This document shows, in pieces, positions 56,900 through 64,000 of a stretch of DNA of 64,000 nucleotides (position 1 is the stretch's first letter; each line of letters begins with the position of its first letter). The notes under the pieces are model-generated. The model saw nothing but the letters and a program-made list of their open reading frames with translations, was not told the origin of the DNA and ran no database searches. The position numbers and the translations under genes were made by a program. Origin of the DNA: an uncultured Lachnospiraceae bacterium (GTDB lineage: Bacteria > Bacillota > Clostridia > Lachnospirales > Lachnospiraceae); assembly GCA_946557105.1 (NCBI GenBank), contig CAMNSZ010000006.1, positions 119,400 to 183,399 on the forward strand, written 5' to 3'.

Positions 56900-57235
56900 T
56901 TTCTCACTTATCTTATTCAACAATAACGTTACGAGGCGGGCGCGTATCGGCATGAAGGCGACGGCAATCACGCTCAGGGAATCGTTTGATAAAAATATTG
57001 AGGGTGGATACAGCATAGACGAAGCCGGAAATCTTTGAAGGACGGCGGATTCAATGTCTCCGCCGCAGCTCAGCTGGTTGATTCGGTTAAGCAAAATGCC
57101 GGCTATGATGTCACCATGTTTTACAATGATACAAGAGTGCTGGCAACTATTGTGGAGGCAATGACGGATAATATGAAATCCGTGAACGAAGTTGCGGCAA
57201 TTTTAAAGGAGAAAGCGAAGGTATTTGAGATGTAA
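56898..57235 (+). pseudogene. Methyl-accepting chemotaxis receptor remnant
   Basis: A startless frame (LFNNNVTRRARIGMKATAIT, then SYSIDEAGNL-like ending) stops at TGA near 57028. A neighbouring frame continues KDGGFNVSAAAQLVDSV and YDVTMFYNDTRVLATIV. These are the sensor (Cache) part of a clostridial chemoreceptor. The text then jumps to EAMTDNMKSVNEVAAILKEK and a stop, like a receptor C-terminus. The start, the signalling domain and most of the sensor are gone, and a frameshift is present. It is clearly dead. Confidence 0.75.
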
Positions 57236-57594
57236 ATAATACAGCAGGTTAATTTGTCGAAATATTAAAACCTTCATAAAAGACTTTTGCTTCATGCGAA
57301 ATGTACAAGTTATACAAATTTTACAATATATACTGAAAGACAATTGAAACAAAACTATTTTCAGACAATGCGTTATCCACATTGATGAAACCGAAAAATG
57401 GAATAAAAGTCATTTATACACCAAGTTATACACATTATCCACATGTTTTTATGTCAATTAGGGCAGTCGGGACTTTGGCTTTTTGAGAACGGATGTTTTG
57501 TGAAGTTCTAATAAAAATAGTTTTTTATGAAAAAATGTCGAGATTTTGATTGACAGGGGGAATGTCAAAAACAAGTAAAAAATTATTGAAATTG
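57236..57594. other. AT-rich region with DnaA-box cluster
   Basis: No ORF is supported. Its notable content is the DnaA-box group listed separately. Between that and the hpf promoter are A/T runs. Confidence 0.5.
57310..57443 (+). promoter_or_regulatory. Cluster of DnaA-box-like 9-mers
   Basis: TTATCCACA at 57373-57381 and 57435-57443 are perfect strong DnaA boxes. TTATACACA at 57426-57434 is the R2-type box and abuts the last one head to tail. TTATACAAA at 57310-57318 has one mismatch. All are in the same direction in very AT-rich DNA. dnaA, dnaN and rpmH are not nearby, so an origin is unlikely; DnaA titration or DnaA control of hpf is possible. Confidence 0.55.
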
Positions 57595-57624
57595 TTGCAA
57601 AATGATTTAAAAACATGTTATAAT
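57595..57624 (+). promoter_or_regulatory. Sigma-A promoter of hpf
   Basis: TTGCAA (57595-57600), 18 bases, TATAAT (57619-57624). Confidence 0.65.
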
Positions 57625-57659
57625 GCTTATACAATAAAGAACTGAAAGGGATGATTAGC

Positions 57660-58187
57660 ATGAGATTTATTATTGTAGGAAGAAACATTGACGTAACACC
57701 AGGATTAAAGGCAGCAGTGGAGGAAAAAATCGGCAAGCTGGACAAGTATTTCAATCCCGATACAGAAGTACATGTAACTCTGAGCGTAGAGAAGGAGCGT
57801 CAGAAAATCGAAGTGACGATACCGGTGAAGGGGAATATCATACGTTCCGAGCAGGTCAGCAACGATATGTATGTATCGATTGACCTTGTAGAAGAAATTA
57901 TCGAGCGGCAGCTGAAGAAATATAAGAACAAGATTGTGGACAGACATCAGGCGGCCGGTTCGTTCAGTAAGCAGTATGTGGAAAACGATTATATGGACGA
58001 CGAAGAGATTAAAATCGTTCGTACCAAGCGATTTGATATTAAGCCTATGTATCCTGAGGATGCATGTATCCAAATGGAGCTGTTGGGACATAATTTCTTC
58101 GTATTTTATAATGCGGAGACGGAGCAGGTAAACGTGGTATATAAGAGGAAGGGTGATACCTACGGGCTGATAGAGCCGGAGGTTTAA
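57660..58187 (+). CDS. hpf: Ribosome hibernation-promoting factor, long form
   Basis: 175 residues from the ATG at 57660, nine bases after AAAGGG; the ATG at 57651 abuts it and is less likely. The N-terminal domain (about 1-100, MRFIIVGRNIDVTPGLKAAV) binds the 30S decoding centre. After a linker, the C-terminal domain (about 118-173, IVRTKRFDIKPMYPEDACIQ) dimerises so that 100S ribosomes form. DnaA boxes upstream are unusual. Confidence 0.95.
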   Translation: MRFIIVGRNIDVTPGLKAAVEEKIGKLDKYFNPDTEVHVTLSVEKERQKIEVTIPVKGNIIRSEQVSNDMYVSIDLVEEIIERQLKKYKNKIVDRHQAAGSFSKQYVENDYMDDEEIKIVRTKRFDIKPMYPEDACIQMELLGHNFFVFYNAETEQVNVVYKRKGDTYGLIEPEV

Positions 58188-58229
58188 AATACCGCAGGGT
58201 ATATGGCTGTGGTGTTATAAAGATTTTAA

Positions 58230-58262
58230 GGGTGTGCGGAGTGATACCGCACACTCTTTTTT
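58230..58262 (+). terminator. Terminator of hpf
   Basis: GGGTGTGCGG pairs with CCGCACACTC (one mismatch) followed by six T. Confidence 0.9.
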
Positions 58263-58305
58263 CATATGCTTTCATAAAAGAAGAGCAAAACGGCAGGAAG
58301 GTTTT

Positions 58306-59376
58306 TTGGGAGTTTATAATAATAGAAGAACAAATACTTATTTACAGAGGATAAAAAGGCTTGTTCTGATCGGCGCCGTGTCGGTTACGGCGCTTGCGGC
58401 GATAGTCCTGCAAAGGACGGACACTGTGGGCATGACCGCCGGTGCCGCAAAAGGAGATTACATAAAGTGGGTAGATTTTACGGTGTCCTACGAGGCGTTG
58501 TGTAAGGCGTATGAGTGGGATGTGGATACTCATGGCACGGAGCATGAGGTGCATTGGATAGAGCTGCTTGCCTATACGGCTGCCAGAAGCGGCGCCGATT
58601 TTAATAAAAAGGCAATGGCGCTTATGGAGGATACGGCAGAAAAGCTGTCCGAGGGAGAGACCACTATGGAAGAGCTTACGAAGGATATGAAATATTATTC
58701 CTATTATTACGAGGCATACACAGCGGCACTGGGAGGTCTGGTAGGAGAGTATGAGGCGGAAGCGGAGGATGAAAACGGTCGTAAGCAGTATAAAACCGTC
58801 TATGGCTTAAAAGGGTATTTTCCGCTGGCAAGGGGATTCGATTATGCGCATTATGATGATTTTGGTGTGGGGAGGAGTTACGGCTATAAGAGACGTCATT
58901 TGGGGCATGACATGATGGGGCTTGTGGGAGTGCCTATAATAGCTGTGGAATCCGGCTATGTGGAGGCGCTTGGCTGGAATCAGTACGGAGGCTGGAGGGT
59001 GGGAATCCGGAGCTTTGACGGTAAGCGCTACTACTACTATGCGCATCTTAGGCAGAATTACCCCTTTGCCGAAAATCTGGAGGAGGGCAGCATTGTCACC
59101 GCAGGAGACGTAATCGGCTATATGGGGCATACGGGCTATAGCACCAAGGAAAATGTAAATAATATTGAAGTGACCCACCTTCACTGGGGACTGCAGCTGA
59201 TTTTTGATGAGTCGCAGAAGGAGTGCGACAGCGAAATCTGGATTGATGTTTACCCCCTCACCAGATTTTTGGCGAAGCACACACAACCCGTGGAAAAGGT
59301 GGAGGGAACCAAGGAATGGGTACGAACCACTAATATTAGGGATCCCGAGGTGGAGAAAAATAAACAGACCCGGTAA
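58306..59376 (+). CDS. Membrane-anchored M23 (LytM-type) metallopeptidase
   Basis: About 356 residues from a TTG at 58306 after GGAAGG. Starts further up lie inside the hpf terminator and are rejected. One membrane helix (RLVLIGAVSVTALAAIVL, about 20-38) anchors the protein. A helical region follows (about 55-190). The M23 domain shows zinc ligands in HLGHDMMG, the strand YYYYAHLRQ and HLHWGLQLIF. It would cleave cell-wall cross-bridges or stems, or serve as a scaffold. The structure resembles clostridial spore or division hydrolases, but no such gene is nearby. Confidence 0.85.
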   Translation: MGVYNNRRTNTYLQRIKRLVLIGAVSVTALAAIVLQRTDTVGMTAGAAKGDYIKWVDFTVSYEALCKAYEWDVDTHGTEHEVHWIELLAYTAARSGADFNKKAMALMEDTAEKLSEGETTMEELTKDMKYYSYYYEAYTAALGGLVGEYEAEAEDENGRKQYKTVYGLKGYFPLARGFDYAHYDDFGVGRSYGYKRRHLGHDMMGLVGVPIIAVESGYVEALGWNQYGGWRVGIRSFDGKRYYYYAHLRQNYPFAENLEEGSIVTAGDVIGYMGHTGYSTKENVNNIEVTHLHWGLQLIFDESQKECDSEIWIDVYPLTRFLAKHTQPVEKVEGTKEWVRTTNIRDPEVEKNKQTR

Positions 59377-59390
59377 TTTGTCAAAAGTCG

Positions 59391-59419
59391 TTGCAAAAGA
59401 AAGTGCCCTATGTTAAAAT
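59391..59419 (+). promoter_or_regulatory. Sigma-A promoter of the butyrate cluster
   Basis: TTGCAA (59391-59396), 17 bases, TAAAAT (59414-59419), 65 bases before the thiolase start. Confidence 0.6.
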
Positions 59420-59484
59420 GTGAATAGTTGTAATGACAAAAAAATAACAATCACAACGCAATGATAGAATTGGAGGAAAAACAA

Positions 59485-60669
59485 ATGGCAAAAAAAGTTG
59501 TATTGGCAGGCGCTTGCCGTACCGCTATCGGTACAATGGGCGGTTCACTCAGCACTACTCCCGCTGCGGAGCTCGGTGCCATTGTGATCAAGGAAGCATT
59601 GAACAGAGCGGGCGTTGCACCCGAGCAGGTTGATCAGGTTTACATGGGCTGTGTTATTCAGGCAGGACAGGGTCAGAACGTTGCCCGTCAGGCATCCATC
59701 AAAGCAGGTCTTCCCATTGAAGTGCCCGCAGTTACCATGAACGTGGTATGCGGTTCCGGACTTAACTGTGTAAATCAGGCGGCTCAGATGATTATGGCAG
59801 GAGACGCCGATATCGTAGTGGCAGGCGGAATGGAGAACATGTCCATGGCTCCCTATGCAATTCCTCAGGCTCGTTACGGATATAGAATGAACAACGGTAC
59901 CTTGGTAGATACCATGATTAAGGATGCGCTTTGGGATGCATTTAACGATTATCATATGATTACCACCGCAGACAACATCTGTCGTGAGTGGGGGCTCACC
60001 CGTGAGGAGCTGGATGAGTTTGCATTAAAGAGTCAGCAGAAGGCCGAGGCAGCACAGAAGTCCGGTGCATTCGACGCGGAAATCGTACCTGTTATGGTAA
60101 AGAAGAAAAAGGAAATGGTAGAGTTTAAGGTAGATGAGGGTCCCCGCGCCGGCTCCACTATCGAGGGTCTTGCAAAGCTTCGCTCCATCAATCCCGATGG
60201 ATTTGTTACCGCAGGCAACGCTTCCGGCATCAACGACGGTGCGGCAGCAATCGTTGTGATGAGCGAGGAGAAGGCTAAAGAGCTTGGTGTTAAGCCCATG
60301 GCTACCTTTGTTGCCGGCGCGCTCGCAGGAGTCCGCCCCGAGGTAATGGGTATCGGTCCCGTAGCTTCTACCAAGAAGGTAATGGCTAAGACAGGCATGA
60401 AGATTGAAGATTTCGATATTATAGAGGCAAATGAGGCGTTTGCGGCTCAGTCAGTAGCAGTCGGCAAGGATTTGGGTATTGATGTTGATAAGCAGCTGAA
60501 TCCTAACGGAGGCGCTATCGCATTGGGTCATCCCGTAGGAGCTTCAGGCTGCCGTATTCTGGTTACCCTGCTTCATGAGATGCAGGCAAAGGGTGCAAAG
60601 ACCGGTCTTGCAACCTTGTGTATCGGCGGTGGTATGGGCTGTTCAACTATCGTTAAAATCGAAGACTAA
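59485..60669 (+). CDS. thlA: Acetyl-CoA acetyltransferase (thiolase)
   Basis: 394 residues; the ATG at 59485 follows GGAGG. It condenses two acetyl-CoA to acetoacetyl-CoA, the first step of butyrate formation. Active-site Cys lies in [14 protein letters not shown] near residue 89, His in [14 protein letters not shown], and the second Cys in CIGGGMGCS. It is the first gene of thl-crt-hbd-bcd, an order known from Roseburia and Butyrivibrio. Confidence 0.97.
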   Translation: MAKKVVLAGACRTAIGTMGGSLSTTPAAELGAIVIKEALNRAGVAPEQVDQVYMGCVIQAGQGQNVARQASIKAGLPIEVPAVTMNVVCGSGLNCVNQAAQMIMAGDADIVVAGGMENMSMAPYAIPQARYGYRMNNGTLVDTMIKDALWDAFNDYHMITTADNICREWGLTREELDEFALKSQQKAEAAQKSGAFDAEIVPVMVKKKKEMVEFKVDEGPRAGSTIEGLAKLRSINPDGFVTAGNASGINDGAAAIVVMSEEKAKELGVKPMATFVAGALAGVRPEVMGIGPVASTKKVMAKTGMKIEDFDIIEANEAFAAQSVAVGKDLGIDVDKQLNPNGGAIALGHPVGASGCRILVTLLHEMQAKGAKTGLATLCIGGGMGCSTIVKIED

Positions 60670-60690
60670 GCTACACGCAGGCGAAGGTCG

Positions 60691-60745
60691 ATACCCCGCA
60701 GCCCGGCTGCATTGCAAGCGTGATGTGCAGCTTGCCGCGGGGTAT
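60691..60745 (+). terminator. Hairpin between thiolase and crotonase genes
   Basis: ATACCCCGC (60691-60699) pairs with GCGGGGTAT (60737-60745), with further pairing (GGCTGC / GCAGC) inside. T-poor tail, so probably partial termination or RNA processing that sets relative expression. Confidence 0.5.
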
Positions 60746-60883
60746 TTGCTTTAATGCCGTGTCTGTATGGGGTAAGTATTGATTTGGCTTTTCCGGCAGC
60801 ACAAGCATGCTGTTGCAGCAGGGTGTTATGCAGTTATGGGGCATGGCCTTAGAGCCTGTTATTATATATTATGGAGGATAACC

Positions 60884-61660
60884 ATGGAGTATATTTTGTA
60901 TGAACAGAAGGGCAATTATGCAATTATTACCATCAATCGCGAGAAGGCTTTGAATGCGCTGAATTCTACAGTTTTGGAGGAGCTGGACAAGACTCTCGAC
61001 GAGGTGAACCTTGACGAGGTGAGAGCCTTGATTCTTACCGGCGCAGGACAGAAGTCTTTTGTAGCCGGCGCGGATATAGGGGAGATGAGCACTCTTACAA
61101 AGGCGGAGGGCGAAGCCTTCGGAAAGAAGGGCAACGATGTGTTCCGTAAGCTGGAGACATTCCCGATTCCCGTAATTGCGGCTGTAAACGGTTTTGCCCT
61201 TGGCGGCGGCTGTGAGATTTCCATGAGCTGCGATATCAGGATTTGTTCCGATAACGCCGTTTTCGGTCAGCCCGAGGTGGGTCTGGGCATTACTCCCGGC
61301 TTTGGCGGAACCCAGAGGCTTGCGCGTTTGGTGGGGGCAGGAATGGCAAAGCAGATGATTTACACCGCACGCAATATTAAGGCTGACGAGGCTTACAGAA
61401 TCGGTCTGGTGAATGCCGTGTATACGCAGGAGGAGCTGCTTCCCGCAGCGGAGAAGATGGCGGCAGGTATCGCAAAGAACGCTCCTATTGCAGTGCGTAA
61501 CTGCAAGAGGGCTATAAACGAGGGGCTTGACGTAGATATGGATGCGGCAATCGTGATTGAAGAAAAGCTTTTTGGAGACTGCTTCGAGAGCTATGACCAG
61601 AAGGAAGGAATGGCTGCATTTTTGGAGAAGAGAAAGGTAGAAGCTTTCTTAAATAAGTAA
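60884..61660 (+). CDS. crt: 3-Hydroxybutyryl-CoA dehydratase (crotonase)
   Basis: 258 residues; the ATG at 60884 follows GGAGG. It dehydrates 3-hydroxybutyryl-CoA to crotonyl-CoA. The oxyanion-hole segments SFVAGADIGEM and NGFALGGGCEISMSCD, and the catalytic-glutamate segment FGQPEVGLGITPGFGGTQRL, are intact. Confidence 0.96.
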   Translation: MEYILYEQKGNYAIITINREKALNALNSTVLEELDKTLDEVNLDEVRALILTGAGQKSFVAGADIGEMSTLTKAEGEAFGKKGNDVFRKLETFPIPVIAAVNGFALGGGCEISMSCDIRICSDNAVFGQPEVGLGITPGFGGTQRLARLVGAGMAKQMIYTARNIKADEAYRIGLVNAVYTQEELLPAAEKMAAGIAKNAPIAVRNCKRAINEGLDVDMDAAIVIEEKLFGDCFESYDQKEGMAAFLEKRKVEAFLNK

Positions 61661-61766
61661 TTCATTAAGTGATTTGTTAAAACAGGTTAATAAACATTTT
61701 GTTATGAGCGGATGAATCCGAGTAATAAGTAATCAAAATATTTTAAATATCAAGGAGGAACTTTCC

Positions 61767-62606
61767 ATGAAAGTAGGTATTATTGGTGCAGGTACCATGG
61801 GTGCCGGAATTGCACAGGCTTTTGCTATGACCGAGGGCTATGAGGTGTGCTTATGTGATATTAAGCAGGAGTTTGCCGACGGCGGTAAGGCAAGAATCTT
61901 AAAGAATCTGAATTTCTTAGTAGGCAAGGAGAAAATCAGTCAGGAGAAGGCTGACGCTATCGCAGCTAAGATTGTAACGGGACTTAAGGACATCTGTACG
62001 GATTGTGACCTTGTAATTGAGGTTGCCCCCGAGAATATGCAGATTAAGAAGACTACCTTCAAGGAATTACAGGATATTGTAAAGCCTGACTGTATTTTTG
62101 CGACCAACACATCCTCCCTTTCCATTACCGAGATTGGCGCAGGTCTGGACAGACCTATGATAGGTATGCACTTCTTCAACCCTGCGGACAGAATGAAGCT
62201 GGTTGAGGTTATCGCAGGCGAGAACACTCCTGTGGAGCTGGTTGAGAAGATTAAGGGCATTGCCGCAGAAATCGGCAAGACTCCCGTAGAGGTTAAGGAA
62301 GCTCCCGGCTTTGTGGTAAACAGAATTTTAATTCCTATGATTAACGAGGCAATCGGTATCTATGCGGACGGTATCGCAAGCGTTGCAGACATTGACGAGG
62401 CAATGAAGTTAGGTGCGTCTCATCCCATGGGGCCTCTGGCCTTGGGCGATTTGGTGGGTCTTGATATCGTGCTTGCAATCATGGAGGTATTACAGAACGA
62501 GACCGGCGATCCCAAATACCGTCCTCATCCCCTTCTCAGAAAGATGGTTCGCGCAGGCAAGCTTGGTAAGAAGACGGGCAAGGGCTTCTATGACTACTCT
62601 AAGTAA
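61767..62606 (+). CDS. hbd: 3-Hydroxybutyryl-CoA dehydrogenase
   Basis: 279 residues; start after AAGGAGG. It reduces acetoacetyl-CoA with NAD(P)H. The dinucleotide fold [15 protein letters not shown], the family signature [17 protein letters not shown] (with catalytic His), and a C-terminal helical domain ending [13 protein letters not shown] are complete. Confidence 0.97.
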   Translation: MKVGIIGAGTMGAGIAQAFAMTEGYEVCLCDIKQEFADGGKARILKNLNFLVGKEKISQEKADAIAAKIVTGLKDICTDCDLVIEVAPENMQIKKTTFKELQDIVKPDCIFATNTSSLSITEIGAGLDRPMIGMHFFNPADRMKLVEVIAGENTPVELVEKIKGIAAEIGKTPVEVKEAPGFVVNRILIPMINEAIGIYADGIASVADIDEAMKLGASHPMGPLALGDLVGLDIVLAIMEVLQNETGDPKYRPHPLLRKMVRAGKLGKKTGKGFYDYSK

Positions 62607-62718
62607 TTCGCACCGGGCCTGAGCATGCCGTCCGATGCAGCATAGGGCATACTTGTCTGTGTTTCGGGCGATAAAAGATTATGTAAATTATTTAATTATA
62701 TATGGAGGAAATATTATC

Positions 62719-63885
62719 ATGGATTTCACTTTGAAAAAAGAACATGAAATGGCGCGCACTCTTTTTAAAGAGTTCGCTGAAAAAGAAGTAAAGCCCTTGG
62801 CGGTTGAGGTGGACGAGACGGAAGAATTCCCTCGCGCTACAGTGGAAAAAATGGCTAAGGCAGGCTTTCTGGGTATTCCCATTCCAAAGGAGTACGGCGG
62901 ACAGGGCTGCGACGTTCTGACCTATGCTATCTGTGTGGAGGAGCTTTCTAAGGTCTGCGGCACCACAGGCGTTATCGTTTCGGCACATACGTCACTTTGT
63001 TGTGACCCCATTCTTACTTATGGTACGGAAGAGCAGAAGCAGAAATATCTTCCCGATTTGGCACAGGGCAGGAAGCTTGGCGCATTCGGTCTTACCGAGC
63101 CGGGCGCAGGTACCGACGCGCAGGGTCAGCAGACCAAGGCTGTGCTGGACGGAGACGAGTGGGTATTAAACGGCTCCAAGATTTTCATCACAAACGGTAA
63201 GGAAGCCGACATATATGTAATTTTTGCCGTAACAGGCGTAATTGAGAAGCGAGGCAAGATGATCAAGGAGATTTCCGCATTTATCGTTGAGAAGGGAACT
63301 CCCGGCTTCACCTTCGGTACAAAGGAGAAGAAGATGGGTATCCGCGGTTCTTCTACTTATGAGTTGATTTTTACCGACTGTCGTATTCCCAAGGAAAATA
63401 TGCTTGGACAGCAGGGTAAGGGCTTTGGTATCGCTATGCATACGTTGGATGGCGGACGTATCGGTATTGCGGCTCAGGCGCTGGGTATCGGCGAGGGCGC
63501 TCTGGAGAGAACCATAGAATATGTTAAGGAAAGAAAGCAGTTCGGCCGTGCCATCGGCGCATTCCAGAACACACAATTCCAGCTGGCTGACATGGCGACA
63601 AAGGCACAGGCTGCACAGTTTATGGTTTACAAGGCTGCATGCACCAAGGATCAGTACACTAAGGATCATAAGACCTCTTATAATGTTGAGGCGGCAATGG
63701 CTAAGCTGTACGCGGCAGAGATGGCTATGGAAGTTACCACAAAGGCAGTTCAGCTTCATGGCGGTTATGGCTACACCAGAGAATACGAGGTTGAGCGTAT
63801 GATGCGTGACGCTAAGATTACCGAGATTTATGAGGGCACAAGCGAGGTCCAGAGAATGGTAATCAGCGCGGCACTGCTGAAATAA
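62719..63885 (+). CDS. bcd: Butyryl-CoA dehydrogenase
   Basis: 388 residues; the ATG at 62719 follows GGAGG. This FAD acyl-CoA dehydrogenase reduces crotonyl-CoA to butyryl-CoA and, with EtfAB, bifurcates electrons to ferredoxin. Landmarks are [47 protein letters not shown] and the catalytic Glu in [12 protein letters not shown]. The etf genes would be expected next but lie beyond the window. Its last 14 codons form part of a 72-bp tandem repeat. Confidence 0.96.
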   Translation: MDFTLKKEHEMARTLFKEFAEKEVKPLAVEVDETEEFPRATVEKMAKAGFLGIPIPKEYGGQGCDVLTYAICVEELSKVCGTTGVIVSAHTSLCCDPILTYGTEEQKQKYLPDLAQGRKLGAFGLTEPGAGTDAQGQQTKAVLDGDEWVLNGSKIFITNGKEADIYVIFAVTGVIEKRGKMIKEISAFIVEKGTPGFTFGTKEKKMGIRGSSTYELIFTDCRIPKENMLGQQGKGFGIAMHTLDGGRIGIAAQALGIGEGALERTIEYVKERKQFGRAIGAFQNTQFQLADMATKAQAAQFMVYKAACTKDQYTKDHKTSYNVEAAMAKLYAAEMAMEVTTKAVQLHGGYGYTREYEVERMMRDAKITEIYEGTSEVQRMVISAALLK

Positions 63886-64000
63886 AGAAGATTACCGCGG
63901 AAAGACCTCGCTCGCGAGGTCCAGAGAATGGTAATCAGCGCGGCGCTGCTGAAATAAAGAAGATTACCGCGGAAAGACCTCGCTCGCGAGGTCCAGAGAA
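63842..64000 (+). repeat. 72-bp direct tandem repeat starting inside bcd
   Basis: Units are 63842-63913, 63914-63985 and a third from 63986 that runs off the window. The first two differ by one base (A to G in the CTGCTGAAA stretch). Each unit contains the last 14 codons of bcd with stop, then AAGAAGATTACCGCGG and an 8-bp hairpin GACCTCGC-TC-GCGAGGTC that spans unit boundaries. Period 72 equals 24 codons. It may be a local duplication of the gene end, or an assembly effect. Confidence 0.9.

Noticed and set aside
57310..57443. The replication origin
   Set aside because: DnaA boxes are present, but dnaA, dnaN, rpmH and gyrase genes are not in the neighbourhood and no clear unwinding repeats were seen.
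58234..58305. An N-terminal extension of the M23 protein starting at 58234
   Set aside because: This start lies within the hpf terminator stem and has no ribosome site. The TTG at 58306 follows GGAAGG and leaves a normal membrane anchor.

Overview
The window comes from a motile, butyrate-forming member of the Firmicutes, most likely a Lachnospiraceae (Roseburia/Butyrivibrio-like) genome. Supporting signs are a thl-crt-hbd-bcd butyrate cluster, typical clostridial flagellins, GGAGG ribosome sites, T-box control of aspS, indirect Asn/Gln-tRNA charging genes (gatCAB), an sn-glycerol-1-phosphate dehydrogenase homologue, and DUF families common in that family. No rRNA, tRNA or CRISPR array was seen.

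Layout. 1-6.7 kb: tail of an ATP-grasp gene, then a tandem CE1-type esterase and a GH51 arabinofuranosidase (intracellular arabinoxylan processing) and a G1P-dehydrogenase-like enzyme. 7-9.4 kb: a Suppressor-of-fused-domain protein and a membrane DUF protein. 9.4-14.9 kb: T-box leader, then aspS-gatC-gatA-gatB. 15-21.6 kb: a small P-loop kinase, two membrane proteins, guaB and a GGDEF-EAL protein. 21.6-31.4 kb: a flagellar locus (below). 31.7-32.8 kb: rplM-rpsI. 33.2-37.3 kb: an AT-rich restriction-modification island (broken DpnI relative, HTH protein, two adenine methylases, AlwI-type nuclease). 37.7-41.1 kb: DUF1848, GNAT, a hypothetical and a membrane diguanylate cyclase. 41.4-47.2 kb: a mobile region with a large serine recombinase and AT-rich cargo. 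47.3-58.2 kb: Ham1-like NTPase, two MATE exporters, a TPR-DUF4037-DUF4125 protein, an SDR, a thioredoxin-reductase-like enzyme, an NlpC/P60 hydrolase, a chemoreceptor pseudogene and hpf. 58.3-64 kb: an M23 peptidase and the butyrate cluster, whose last gene ends inside a 72-bp tandem repeat that runs off the window.

The standout is the flagellar locus. Two flagellin genes with near-identical ends but different middles point away from each other. Between them lies a roughly 1.07-kb segment bounded by 29-bp inverted sites (24 of 29 identical, same 11-bp core). It carries a FimB/FimE-sized tyrosine recombinase with its full catalytic set, a small unknown ORF, and a single near-perfect sigma-28 (SigD) promoter at one edge. 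As sequenced, the promoter fires out of the segment into flagellin A (minus strand); flagellin B has a leader and ribosome site but no recognisable promoter. Inverting the segment would silence A and express B. This looks like a self-contained either/or flagellin switch run by a tyrosine recombinase. Both flagellin leaders also carry the same AGGA-loop hairpin next to the Shine-Dalgarno, as expected of CsrA control. A glycosyltransferase-TPR protein and an unusual GT2/Fe-S/pyruvyltransferase fusion next door may modify the filament.
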